From an uncultured Lachnospiraceae bacterium (lineage in GTDB: Bacteria; Bacillota; Clostridia; Lachnospirales; Lachnospiraceae): a stretch of 5,866 nt of DNA. Both the position numbers and the translations under genes were made by a program. The stretch is from NCBI GenBank assembly GCA_910587085.1, contig CAJUMC010000095.1, forward strand, positions 1-5,866, given 5' to 3'. This document shows positions 1 through 5,144 of this stretch, piece by piece; the stretch's first letter is position 1, and each line of letters opens with the position of its first letter. Below the pieces are notes generated by a model. It was not told the DNA's origin. It ran no database searches and worked only from the letters and a program-made list of their open reading frames with translations.

Positions 1-19
1 GGTTTCCCTTTCTGACTTT

Positions 20-48
20 ATGATAACATAGATTTCATTCTTCGTCAA
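20..48 (-). promoter_or_regulatory. Leftward sigma-A-type promoter for a gene outside the window
   Basis: Read on the minus strand, there is a -35 TTGACG (43-48), a 17-base spacer and a -10 TATCAT (20-25). The -10 is preceded by TGT, giving an extended -10 element. Transcription would begin near position 13 and leave the window to the left, so the gene served cannot be seen. It lies downstream of the tRNA terminator, so it is an independent transcription unit in the same direction as the tRNA genes. Confidence 0.6.
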
Positions 49-124
49 CCGACTCTTATATCCTTTCTCCGATGGCGGGCACTCAGTCGGTTTTGGAAGA
101 TAACAAATTTTCAAGCTGTATTTG

Positions 125-206
125 CGCGGAAGCAGCATCGGGCGCGCCGGCATCCGCAGAAGGAGTATTCTGCGGTTCCTATCCTTCGAAAACCGTCTCC
201 GCGGTT
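125..206. repeat. Cluster of inverted repeats in the spacer left of the tRNA operon
   Basis: The clearest element is a perfect 8-bp inverted repeat, CCGCAGAA (154-161) and TTCTGCGG (168-175), with a 6-base loop. A second short one, AACCG/CGGTT, lies at 191-195 and 202-206. The GC-rich stretch just before (about 125-150, containing the palindrome GGCGCGCC) can pair in alternative ways. No T-run follows the stems on either strand, so none looks like an intrinsic terminator. The open frames across this spacer lack a Shine-Dalgarno and are not supported as genes. The role is unknown; it may be a structured RNA or degraded intergenic DNA. Confidence 0.35.
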
Positions 207-226
207 GCGGCCATGAAAAACAACAT

Positions 227-261
227 AAAAAAGAACCCGGGGATTTATTCCACGGGTTCTT
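227..261 (-). terminator. Intrinsic terminator of the tRNA operon
   Basis: On the minus strand a 9-bp stem, AAGAACCCG (253-261) with CGGGTTCTT (231-239), is followed directly by a run of T (complement of 227-232). It starts 8 bases past the tRNA-Thr 3' end and faces the right way to end the leftward tRNA transcript. Confidence 0.9.
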
Positions 262-269
262 TCCCATTA

Positions 270-342
270 AGCTGGAAATCAGATTCGAACTGACGACCCC
301 TTCATTACGAGTGAAGTGCTCTACCTGCTGAGCTATTCCAGC
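270..342 (-). tRNA. tRNA-Thr (anticodon CGT)
   Basis: The minus strand folds into a complete 73-base cloverleaf. The acceptor stem is GCTGGAA with TTCCAGC, the D-arm is GCTC/GAGC, the anticodon stem is CTTCA/TGAAG around the loop CTCGTAA, and the T-arm has loop TTCGAAT. The anticodon CGT reads the threonine codon ACG. CCA is not encoded; the bases after the T discriminator are TAA. It is the second gene of a two-tRNA leftward operon, 22 bases after tRNA-Pro, and is followed by an intrinsic terminator. Confidence 0.96.
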
Positions 343-364
343 ATTTTCTGTAAAATACAGAAAA

Positions 365-438
365 TCGAGGCGACAAGATTCGAACTTGCGACCTCTGCGT
401 CCCGAACGCAGCGCTCTACCAAACTGAGCCACGCCTCG
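365..438 (-). tRNA. tRNA-Pro (anticodon CGG)
   Basis: The minus strand gives a complete 74-base cloverleaf. The acceptor stem is CGAGGCG with CGCCTCG, the D-arm is GCTC/GAGC, the anticodon stem is CTGCG/CGCAG around the loop TTCGGGA, and the T-arm has loop TTCGAAT, with discriminator A. The anticodon CGG reads the proline codon CCG. CCA is not encoded. It is the first gene of the operon, about 42 bases after the predicted transcription start. Both tRNAs in the operon read G-ending codons (CCG, ACG), the kind more used in the GC-rich genes here than in the AT-rich right end. Confidence 0.96.
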
Positions 439-487
439 AAATTTGTAACAATGATTTTGATGTTTGCTTCAACGATGTTGCTAGAAC

Positions 488-550
488 ATTATGCACCCGT
501 TTTCAAAAAAAGTCAAGCCCCTTTTGAAAAAAAAATTAAAAAAATATTTC
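488..550 (-). promoter_or_regulatory. Strong tRNA operon promoter with UP-like A/T tracts
   Basis: On the minus strand there is a -35 TTGACT (511-516), exactly 17 bases of spacer and a -10 CATAAT (488-493). Upstream of the -35, positions about 522-550 are almost pure A/T tracts, as in UP elements of stable-RNA promoters. A 9-bp inverted repeat, TTTTCAAAA (500-508) and TTTTGAAAA (522-530), flanks the -35 hexamer; it could be an operator or a by-product of A/T tracts. The predicted start is near 481. Confidence 0.85.
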
Positions 551-596
551 GGGGGTGAAATCAGGAAAGAATGTGATGCGGAATTTGCACTTATAC

Positions 597-625
597 TTTT
601 CTTTTTTGAGATTTCGTGGTAAACT
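597..625 (+). promoter_or_regulatory. Possible fabH promoter (weak)
   Basis: A candidate extended -10, TGG followed by TAAACT (620-625), has a poor -35 TTTTCT (597-602) 17 bases upstream. Nothing better is visible between the divergent tRNA promoter and fabH. It would leave a leader of about 145 bases containing GC-rich inverted segments (CCGGC/GCCGG, about 723-743). I see no recognisable FapR or FabT operator. Confidence 0.3.
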
Positions 626-776
626 GTATGGGAATGAAGGGAAGAATGTCCTGCACGGTGTTATGAGGAATGCAAGATTTTGTTGGTTTGAGGGTATAAC
701 CGGGCAGCGGGAAATAAAAGAACCGGCGCGGTGGCATGGCCGGCAGCCGGAAATGCGATAACAAGGATGGGTGTTA

Positions 777-1745
777 ATGATGAATGCACATATTACGGGA
801 ACCGGAAGCGTTCTTCCGAAAAAGAAAGTGACAAATTTTGATCTGGCGGAGCGGATGGATACCAACGATGAGTGGATTGTCAGCCGGACCGGGATTAAGG
901 AGAGACATATTGCAACCACGGAAACCACCGCAGGCATGGCGGTCGAGGCGGCCGAAAAGGCAATGCAGGAAGCGGGCGTTCAGCCGGAGGAGCTGGAGCT
1001 GATTCTTGTGGCCACCGTAACCGCAGATCATATAGTTCCGAGCACAGCCTGCGAGGTGCAGGCGGCGCTCGGGGCGAAAAATGCGGCGGCGATGGATCTG
1101 AATGCAGCCTGCTCGGGCTTTGTGTTCGCGCTCAATACTGCACAGGCATACGTGCGCGCCGGAATCTATAAAAAGCTGCTGATTGTCGGTGTTGAAACGC
1201 TGTCAAAGGTAGTGGATTGGTCGGATCGGAGCACCTGTATACTTTTCGGGGACGGAGCGGGCGCTGCGGTGCTGGAGGCGGCTGAGGAGGGCGGCATTCA
1301 GGATTTTGTTCAGTATTCCGACGGCGGACGGGGGGCGGCCCTGCTCTGCGACGCCCGGCCGGTGCGCAATCTCTTCGCATCGCAGGAGTATAAGCAGGAG
1401 TATGTAAAAATGGACGGCCAGGAGGTATTCCGGTTTGCGGTAAAGCGTGTGGCGGAATCCATTGACGCCATTCTGGAAAGAAACGGACTGGGGACGGAGC
1501 AGATCAGTCTTTATGTGATGCATCAGGCAAATGCGAGAATTATTCAGGCGGTTGCGAAGCATCTCGGGGAGAGCATGGAAAAATTCCCGATGAACCTGGA
1601 TCACTGCGGCAATACCTCGGGAGCTTCCGTGCCGCTTCTGCTCGATGAGCTCAACCGTGCGGGACGTCTGCATCGCGGAGACAGGCTGATTTTCTCCGGG
1701 TTCGGCGGGGGACTGACCTGGGGAAGCATTTATATGATCTGGTAG
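777..1745 (+). CDS. fabH: Beta-ketoacyl-ACP synthase III (FabH)
   Basis: This enzyme catalyses the first condensation of type II fatty acid synthesis in the cytoplasm, joining an acyl-CoA primer (usually acetyl or branched) to malonyl-ACP. The 322-residue product has the expected full length. It shows the thiolase-fold landmarks: an N-terminal ITGTGS segment, DEWIVSRTGI near residue 32, the nucleophile in AACSGF (Cys112), VDWSDRSTCILFGDGAGA near 146-163, HQAN (His249) and GNTSGASVP (Asn279). The Cys-His-Asn triad is therefore complete, and it ends in the usual GFGGGLTWGS motif. I chose ATG at 777 because AAGGATGG (763-770) sits 6 bases upstream and because it gives Cys112; ATG at 780 and GTG at 771 are alternatives. 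The gene is not next to acpP, fabD, fabG, fabF or acc genes, as is common in Clostridia, so it may be an extra or relocated copy. No terminator is evident after it, so readthrough into the next gene is possible. Confidence 0.95.
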   Translation: MMNAHITGTGSVLPKKKVTNFDLAERMDTNDEWIVSRTGIKERHIATTETTAGMAVEAAEKAMQEAGVQPEELELILVATVTADHIVPSTACEVQAALGAKNAAAMDLNAACSGFVFALNTAQAYVRAGIYKKLLIVGVETLSKVVDWSDRSTCILFGDGAGAAVLEAAEEGGIQDFVQYSDGGRGAALLCDARPVRNLFASQEYKQEYVKMDGQEVFRFAVKRVAESIDAILERNGLGTEQISLYVMHQANARIIQAVAKHLGESMEKFPMNLDHCGNTSGASVPLLLDELNRAGRLHRGDRLIFSGFGGGLTWGSIYMIW

Positions 1746-1772
1746 AGAAGAGCAGCTGCGCGCATAATATAA

Positions 1773-1850
1773 ACGGCATCCGGAAAAAACATTGATACGG
1801 CATCCGGAAGAAGACATTGACACACGGCATCCGACAGGAAACACAGCAGA
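1773..1850 (+). repeat. Three imperfect tandem repeats (24-27 bp)
   Basis: The unit starts ACGGCATCCG and repeats at 1773, 1797 and 1824. Units 1 and 2 continue GGAA, then a purine run, then ACATTGA. Unit 3 diverges after its tenth base into ACAGGAAACACAG, and a fainter related stretch (ACGGACAGGAAAAGCACAG) follows at about 1861. The repeats fill most of the space between fabH and the large regulator gene. Units 1 and 2 each carry a -35-like hexamer (TTGATA at 1792, TTGACA at 1817), but no -10 lies at a proper distance. They could be regulator binding sites or simple slippage products. Confidence 0.6.
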
Positions 1851-1944
1851 AAACGTACGAACGGACAGGAAAAGCACAGGGGTGAACGGCAGAGAAAAGA
1901 GTACGGGGATGGGCGGATAAAGGGACATGCGGCGGGGAGGGCGT

Positions 1945-3903
1945 ATGTGGGAAATTACAACAGGAAAAATGATACGCAGTACGCGGGAAGCGCAGAAGGT
2001 ATCAACAGGAAAGCTTGTGGAGGGGCTATGTTCGCGAAGAACTCTCCAGAAGTTTGAAGAGGGGAAGGCTGACTGCGAAATGCTTCTTTTCGTTATACTG
2101 CTGCAGCGCCTCGGAAAATCGGCGGATAAGCTGGAATATATACTGACCTGGCGGGATTACCGTCTTGAATGTATTCTGGACTGGTTTATTGAGTGCGTCT
2201 TCCGGAAAAGAAAAAAGTGGGCGGAGCGGGCGATCGAGCTCTACTGGGAAAAAACGGAAGGAATTGGGACGGTTCACCGCATGTACCTCTGCCGCGGGCG
2301 CGCCATGATTGCGTACTGGATCGACGGAGATGCCGGTGAGGCGGAAAAATGGCTGGAAAGGGCGTTGGACGCGACGTTTCCGCGCTGGAGAAACGCCGTC
2401 TGGAACGAATGCTGTATTTCCACGATGGAGCTGGAAAATGCGCTGGCGCTGGCAAGGATGCAGCGGGAGCAGGGAAAGCGTACCGGCGGCCTTCTGAAAA
2501 AATGCGGGGATTACATAAACCGTTTTGTAACCGACGGCGAAGAGCATGCGAAGATCTTCGGCAAATACGCCTGGCTGGAAGCGGCGGTCAAGCTGGAGAA
2601 GGGCTGCGCGGAGGCGGCGATGGAGCTTTGCCTGAACGCCGTGGAGGAGCTGCGGCAGTACGGAATTGAGTATTTCATGCGGCCGCTGCTTATGCTGACG
2701 CTTCGCTGCCATGCAGCGCTGGAAAAGAAAGCGAAGGTGCCGCAGGATCGGCGGAGACGCTGCCGGGAAGCTGGGGTAAGAGGCTCTGTTTTCTGGATTT
2801 CCAGGGAGCGCTGCAGCCTTTACCTGCAGATTCTCGAGCGGATGCACCGGCAGTTCGGTGAAGCGTGGTATCCGGAAAGCTCGCTGCTGTGCAACAGCTG
2901 CCAGAAATCTTATTATCTGGATTACGAGCTTCTCTACGCGGAGCGGTGCGTCAAAGGCTTTACGCAGGAACGCATGGCGGACGGGATTTATCACAGCTCC
3001 AAGACGGTCGGGGAGATCGAGCGCGTGCAGAGCATGACAAGCAGCATGCGGCTGATTATGATGCTGGAAAAGCTGGGCATGAAAAAGGAACGTCGAAACG
3101 GTTATGTGATCACAAGCTCGTTTGAAACGCTGGAGCTGCGTAAGGAGATACAGGTTTGCGCCGGAAGACAGCAGTATGATATGATGCGGTCGCTGCTGCG
3201 CCGTCTCGAACAGCAGCTGGATCTGGGGATTTTTGAAAATTACAGAGCGGTTCAGCTGCTCCGGAACGCGATTGATATGGCCGGCGAGATGCGTCCCTGT
3301 GAGGAAATGCTGGCCGAGGACTGGGAGCTGCTCGACGAAACCTACTGTTATGTGCCGCAGGAATGGAAGAACGGCGCCGGGCTTGCGCCTCCGCCGAAAA
3401 ATAAGCTGGCGAATGCCGGAAGAAATACGGGGCTGAAAATGGAGCGTCTCGGAAGAAAACGCCTCGGCAGGGCCCCGATGAAAAACGAAGCGGATGTGAT
3501 TAATCAGATTGCCATTCTGATGAAGAAGCTGGGGAAGGACAAGGAAGCGCTGCGGCTCTACGAATGGACGCTCGAAACCTTTGAGCGCAGCAGGGTGAAT
3601 GTCTGGCACCGCTTTCTCTCGTATGGACTGCTGCTGGGCAATGCCGCGGCGGAAAAGTGCTCCATACAGGACAGCAGAAAAGCGATGCGGCACAGCCTGC
3701 GCTGCGGCAGGCTGTGTTTTTTAGGCAGTGACTATATGACCTTTGCATGCGCCCAGGAAGATGATCCTTCCAGGCATGAACTTTGCCGTCGGATGATACG
3801 GGACGCATACTATTTGTTTGATCTTTCATATAATTACGGAAAGCAAAGTATTACAAAGAAATATTATGCAACAAATTACGGAGGTGACGTGGAGGAAAAT
3901 TAG
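1945..3903 (+). CDS. Large HTH and helical-repeat (TPR-like) regulator
   Basis: A 652-residue cytoplasmic protein with no signal peptide or membrane segment. Residues about 4-66 look like a degenerate XRE-type helix-turn-helix (EGLCSRRTLQKFEEGKAD, then LLQRLGKSADKLEYIL). Residues about 70-335 are amphipathic helices with TPR-like spacing (for example GEAEKWLERALD). A second HTH-like segment follows at about 335-380 (KGFTQERMADGIYHSSKTVG, ending LEKLGM), just after a CxxC at 316-319. Residues about 395-650 are again helical and repeat-like (KDKEALRLYEWTLETF). This HTH-plus-helical-repeat plan matches, by general appearance, peptide-responsive or XRE-family regulators of Clostridia; I do not know a characterised orthologue. 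I prefer ATG at 1945, which has GGGGAGG 4 bases upstream; ATG at 1927 would add 6 residues but has a poorly spaced site. It converges with, and overlaps by 4 bases, a small exported-peptide gene on the other strand, a hint that it may sense that peptide. No terminator follows. Confidence 0.85.
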   Translation: MWEITTGKMIRSTREAQKVSTGKLVEGLCSRRTLQKFEEGKADCEMLLFVILLQRLGKSADKLEYILTWRDYRLECILDWFIECVFRKRKKWAERAIELYWEKTEGIGTVHRMYLCRGRAMIAYWIDGDAGEAEKWLERALDATFPRWRNAVWNECCISTMELENALALARMQREQGKRTGGLLKKCGDYINRFVTDGEEHAKIFGKYAWLEAAVKLEKGCAEAAMELCLNAVEELRQYGIEYFMRPLLMLTLRCHAALEKKAKVPQDRRRRCREAGVRGSVFWISRERCSLYLQILERMHRQFGEAWYPESSLLCNSCQKSYYLDYELLYAERCVKGFTQERMADGIYHSSKTVGEIERVQSMTSSMRLIMMLEKLGMKKERRNGYVITSSFETLELRKEIQVCAGRQQYDMMRSLLRRLEQQLDLGIFENYRAVQLLRNAIDMAGEMRPCEEMLAEDWELLDETYCYVPQEWKNGAGLAPPPKNKLANAGRNTGLKMERLGRKRLGRAPMKNEADVINQIAILMKKLGKDKEALRLYEWTLETFERSRVNVWHRFLSYGLLLGNAAAEKCSIQDSRKAMRHSLRCGRLCFLGSDYMTFACAQEDDPSRHELCRRMIRDAYYLFDLSYNYGKQSITKKYYATNYGGDVEEN

Positions 3904-4103
3904 AAGCCATCAATTTCCGGTCCAATCGGCCTCGGTTTCGCTCCCGGTCCCACTTCCGGTTCCGCGGAAAGTGCAGTTGCCTCCGGGGTATCCGGCTGTG
4001 TGGCCACCCCCTCAGTCAAAAGGCCAAGCAGTATAAGAATTGCCGTAAAGCAGCCGAGCATGGTTTTCCGAAGCCGCGGCGCCGCTTTTTTGTTTCTTCT
4101 CAT
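3900..4103 (-). CDS. Small exported peptide precursor, candidate signalling peptide
   Basis: The 67-residue product has a strongly basic N-terminus (RRNKK, RLRK; residues 2-13), a hydrophobic core at about 14-29 (LGCFTAILILLGLL), and then a soluble Pro/Glu/Gly-rich tail ending PIGPEIDGF. A signal-peptidase-like site could follow GVA at residue 34, or the core could act as a membrane anchor. AAAGAGG (4109-4115) lies 5 bases before the ATG, a proper ribosome binding site, and a TATAAT box lies about 85 bases upstream. It runs tail-to-tail into the large HTH/helical-repeat gene; the two stop codons overlap (3900-3903). Gene size, export signal and position beside such a regulator resemble Phr/PapR/Shp-type pheromone precursors of the RRNPP systems, but there is no recognisable mature motif, so this role is inference. 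It could instead be a small membrane protein of other function. Confidence 0.7.
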   Translation of the reverse strand: MRRNKKAAPRLRKTMLGCFTAILILLGLLTEGVATQPDTPEATALSAEPEVGPGAKPRPIGPEIDGF

Positions 4104-4185
4104 GAGAACCTCTTTCCTCGCAGGCTGTGCGATAATTATTTTGTGTTGCTGACGGATCGGGGCGTTTCGCCCGGATACAATCCTG

Positions 4186-4214
4186 ATTATAGCGTGAAAA
4201 TATAGAAAACGGAA
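4186..4214 (-). promoter_or_regulatory. Probable promoter of the small peptide gene
   Basis: The minus strand carries a consensus -10 TATAAT (4186-4191). The hexamer 17 bases upstream, TTCCGT (4209-4214), is a poor -35, which suggests an activator-dependent or weak promoter. The predicted start is near 4179, giving a leader of about 75 bases. That leader contains a tight 5-bp GC hairpin, GGGCG/CGCCC with an AAA loop (4160-4172), near its 5' end. Confidence 0.45.
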
Positions 4215-4514
4215 CCCAAAGATTGTAGCATGATTTTCGTTTGCGGCTACTGCAGAAGCAGATTAGCCGGCTGACGGATAAAGTCATGGGGCAGACAGCA
4301 TCTTAAACTAATTGCAGAAAAAAACAATTGATTTGAGGCGCCAGGAGTATTATTTAGGCATAAAACAAAGGCAGTCAATGAGGTGACGGTCAAATTTGGC
4401 GGAACAGGCAGAAGGGGCAACGAAACGCCGGAAACGTACCTTTGCGGCCGATGCTGACAGGAAAGAAGATTGGCCGGGGAATAGGGAATAGCAGGTGTGA
4501 ATATGAGAATCAAG
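4215..4514. other. Intergenic stretch with no supported gene
   Basis: About 300 bases between the leftward peptide promoter and the rightward leader promoter. Open frames here on both strands lack ribosome binding sites and protein-like composition. A 25-residue frame from ATG 4503 runs through the promoter at 4515-4543 and is probably chance. I see no RNA gene, terminator or extended repeat. It may hold operator sites for the divergent units, but none is recognisable by eye. Confidence 0.5.
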
Positions 4515-4543
4515 TTGTTTTTCCCGCAAAAGTTTGTTATACT
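4515..4543 (+). promoter_or_regulatory. Promoter of the leader ORF/CD3324-family unit
   Basis: -35 TTGTTT (4515-4520), a 17-base spacer, and -10 TATACT (4538-4543) preceded by TGT, an extended -10 element. The predicted start is near 4550, about 45 bases before the 17-residue leader ORF and about 190 bases before the CD3324-family gene, leaving room for the leader structures described here. Confidence 0.75.
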
Positions 4544-4595
4544 TTACAAGTACCTACAGTCCAATGCTTACCGGATTTAAGAGGAGGTGCTTATA

Positions 4596-4649
4596 GTGGA
4601 TATTGTAAACCATATTAAGCCAGTGAATTTTCCCATGCAGAATAAGTAG
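4596..4649 (+). CDS. 17-residue leader ORF
   Basis: GTG start at 4596, encoding MDIVNHIKPVNFPMQNK and stopping at TAG 4647. It is supported by a near-ideal Shine-Dalgarno, GAGGAGGTG (4581-4589), with 8 bases from AGGAGG to the start, and by a good promoter upstream. There is no signal peptide and no run of one amino acid, so it does not look like a classic amino-acid attenuator. Its last codons and stop lie inside a 9-bp hairpin (4632-4670), so a ribosome translating it would disrupt that hairpin. It is probably a regulatory leader for the CD3324-family gene 92 bases downstream, or possibly a functional micropeptide. I do not recognise it. Confidence 0.55.
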   Translation: MDIVNHIKPVNFPMQNK

Positions 4650-4670
4650 AGCTGCAGCGGTCTGCATGGG
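4632..4670 (+). promoter_or_regulatory. Leader hairpin spanning the small-ORF stop codon
   Basis: CCCATGCAG (4632-4640) pairs perfectly with CTGCATGGG (4662-4670) in a 9-bp stem. The 21-base loop holds the leader TAG stop and an inner palindrome GCTGCAGC (4651-4658). A further CTGCAT (4682-4687) can pair with ATGCAG of the left arm, giving an alternative fold. No T-run follows, so it is not an intrinsic terminator. Confidence 0.6.
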
Positions 4671-4704
4671 TACAATGATAGCTGCATAGTCTGCTGATTC
4701 TGCA

Positions 4705-4728
4705 CTTTATTTAATATATTAAGTAAAG
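4705..4728 (+). promoter_or_regulatory. Palindrome / RBS-covering hairpin before the CD3324-family gene
   Basis: CTTTATTTAATA (4705-4716) is followed immediately by TATTAAGTAAAG (4717-4728), a 24-bp palindrome with 11 of 12 positions matching. As RNA it forms a 10-bp stem, the one mismatch becoming a U-G pair, with loop UAUA. The right arm includes the AAAG of AAAGGA (4725-4730), the only ribosome binding site for the GTG at 4742, so folding would hide it. As DNA, the same palindrome could be an operator, for example for autoregulation by the HTH protein it precedes. Confidence 0.55.
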
Positions 4729-4741
4729 GACGGGATAAATA

Positions 4742-4999
4742 GTGAAATATCTAAATGCAGCAGATGTGCTCCCGGAAGAGCTTCTCAAAGAGTTATCCGT
4801 TTATGCCGGCGGACAATTACTGTATGTTCCTTCGGTGAAAAGTAAAAAGTCATGGGGAAGCAAAAGCGGAGCCAGACAGTATTATGAGCAAAGGAATCAT
4901 TTAATGATTGACTTGTACCAAAGAGGTATGAGTATTGATGAATTGTGTGAACACTTTCATCTTTCTTATGACACTGTACGCAAAATAATGAAAAAATAA
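4742..4999 (+). CDS. CD3324-family small HTH protein (Mor-activator-like)
   Basis: An 85-residue cytoplasmic protein. The N-terminus MKYLNAADVLPEELLKEL, then GGQLLYVP, KKSWGSKSGARQYYEQRN and a C-terminal helix-turn-helix (residues about 60-84, MSIDELCEHFHLSYDTVRKI) match what I know of the CD3324 family. Those are short clostridial proteins related to the C-terminal DNA-binding part of Mor/C transcription activators. The length is typical for the family. A DNA-binding regulatory role is likely, but the targets are unknown. The start is GTG at 4742, with AAAGGA 11 bases upstream, a slightly long spacing, and that site lies in a hairpin. The gene is transcribed after a 17-residue leader ORF and ends in a strong intrinsic terminator, so it is a self-contained unit. 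Confidence 0.88.
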   Translation: MKYLNAADVLPEELLKELSVYAGGQLLYVPSVKSKKSWGSKSGARQYYEQRNHLMIDLYQRGMSIDELCEHFHLSYDTVRKIMKK

Positions 5000-5005
5000 A
5001 CTTAC

Positions 5006-5038
5006 AGGGCTTTATCCGAATAGGGTAAAGCCCTTTTT
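5006..5038 (+). terminator. Intrinsic terminator after the CD3324-family gene
   Basis: AGGGCTTTA (5006-5014) pairs with TAAAGCCCT (5026-5034). The stem can extend to 12 bp through TCC/GGG with one G-U pair, with a 5-base loop, and is followed by TTTTT (5034-5038). It starts 7 bases after the stop codon. Confidence 0.93.
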
Positions 5039-5045
5039 GGGGTAA

Positions 5046-5064
5046 AATAATGATAATCATTTTC
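5046..5064. promoter_or_regulatory. Near-consensus Fur box
   Basis: The 19 bases at 5046-5064 match the classical Fur consensus (GATAATGAT, then the centre base, then ATCATTATC) at 17 positions, differing only at 1 and 17. The core ATAATGATAATCATT is intact. It lies just after a terminator and about 80 bases upstream of an ATG with a strong ribosome binding site. A weak promoter (TTATTT at 5070-5075, 17-base spacer, TAAAAT at 5093-5098) lies immediately downstream. This suggests iron-dependent repression of whatever begins at 5145. Confidence 0.7.
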
Positions 5065-5144
5065 CGTTCTTATTTTTTCTGTTTGGAAATCCTAAAATGA
5101 TCTTGAAGTGAAAAGCATTCCAATAAAAACGAGGGAGGATCACA

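Noticed and set aside
72..293. Small plus-strand open frame left of the tRNA genes
   Set aside because: It has no Shine-Dalgarno and runs through the tRNA terminator and into tRNA-Thr.
576..761. 61-codon frame upstream of fabH with a modest AGGAAAG site
   Set aside because: It overlaps the only candidate fabH promoter, has no protein-like features, and is probably leader DNA. It cannot be fully excluded.
1817..1845. Promoter from the perfect TTGACA at 1817-1822
   Set aside because: The hexamers 16-18 bases downstream do not resemble TATAAT; the TTGACA belongs to the tandem repeat unit.
1773..1850. CRISPR array
   Set aside because: The units are imperfect and directly adjacent without unique spacers, and only three copies exist.
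1203..1928. Minus-strand open frame of 241 codons across fabH and the repeat spacer
   Set aside because: Most of it is the antisense of the conserved fabH coding sequence; no ribosome binding site or domain is visible.
2026..3693. Long open frame of 555 codons on the minus strand
   Set aside because: It lies wholly opposite the 652-residue regulator gene, has no ribosome binding site or recognisable domain, and its composition (rich in His, Arg, Pro, Phe) is typical of an antisense shadow of a GC-rich gene.
4072..4092. GCGGCGCCGC followed by TTTTTT as a terminator for the regulator gene
   Set aside because: The palindrome is continuous and leaves only a 3-bp stem with a usable loop. It sits inside the peptide coding sequence, 170 bases past the regulator stop.
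4012..4287. Minus-strand 91-codon frame overlapping the small peptide gene
   Set aside because: It overlaps the better supported 67-codon peptide gene in another frame, crosses its promoter, and lacks a ribosome binding site.
4503..4580. 25-codon frame upstream of the leader ORF
   Set aside because: It spans the extended -10 promoter at 4515-4543, so it would not be transcribed from it; the AGGTG site is weak.
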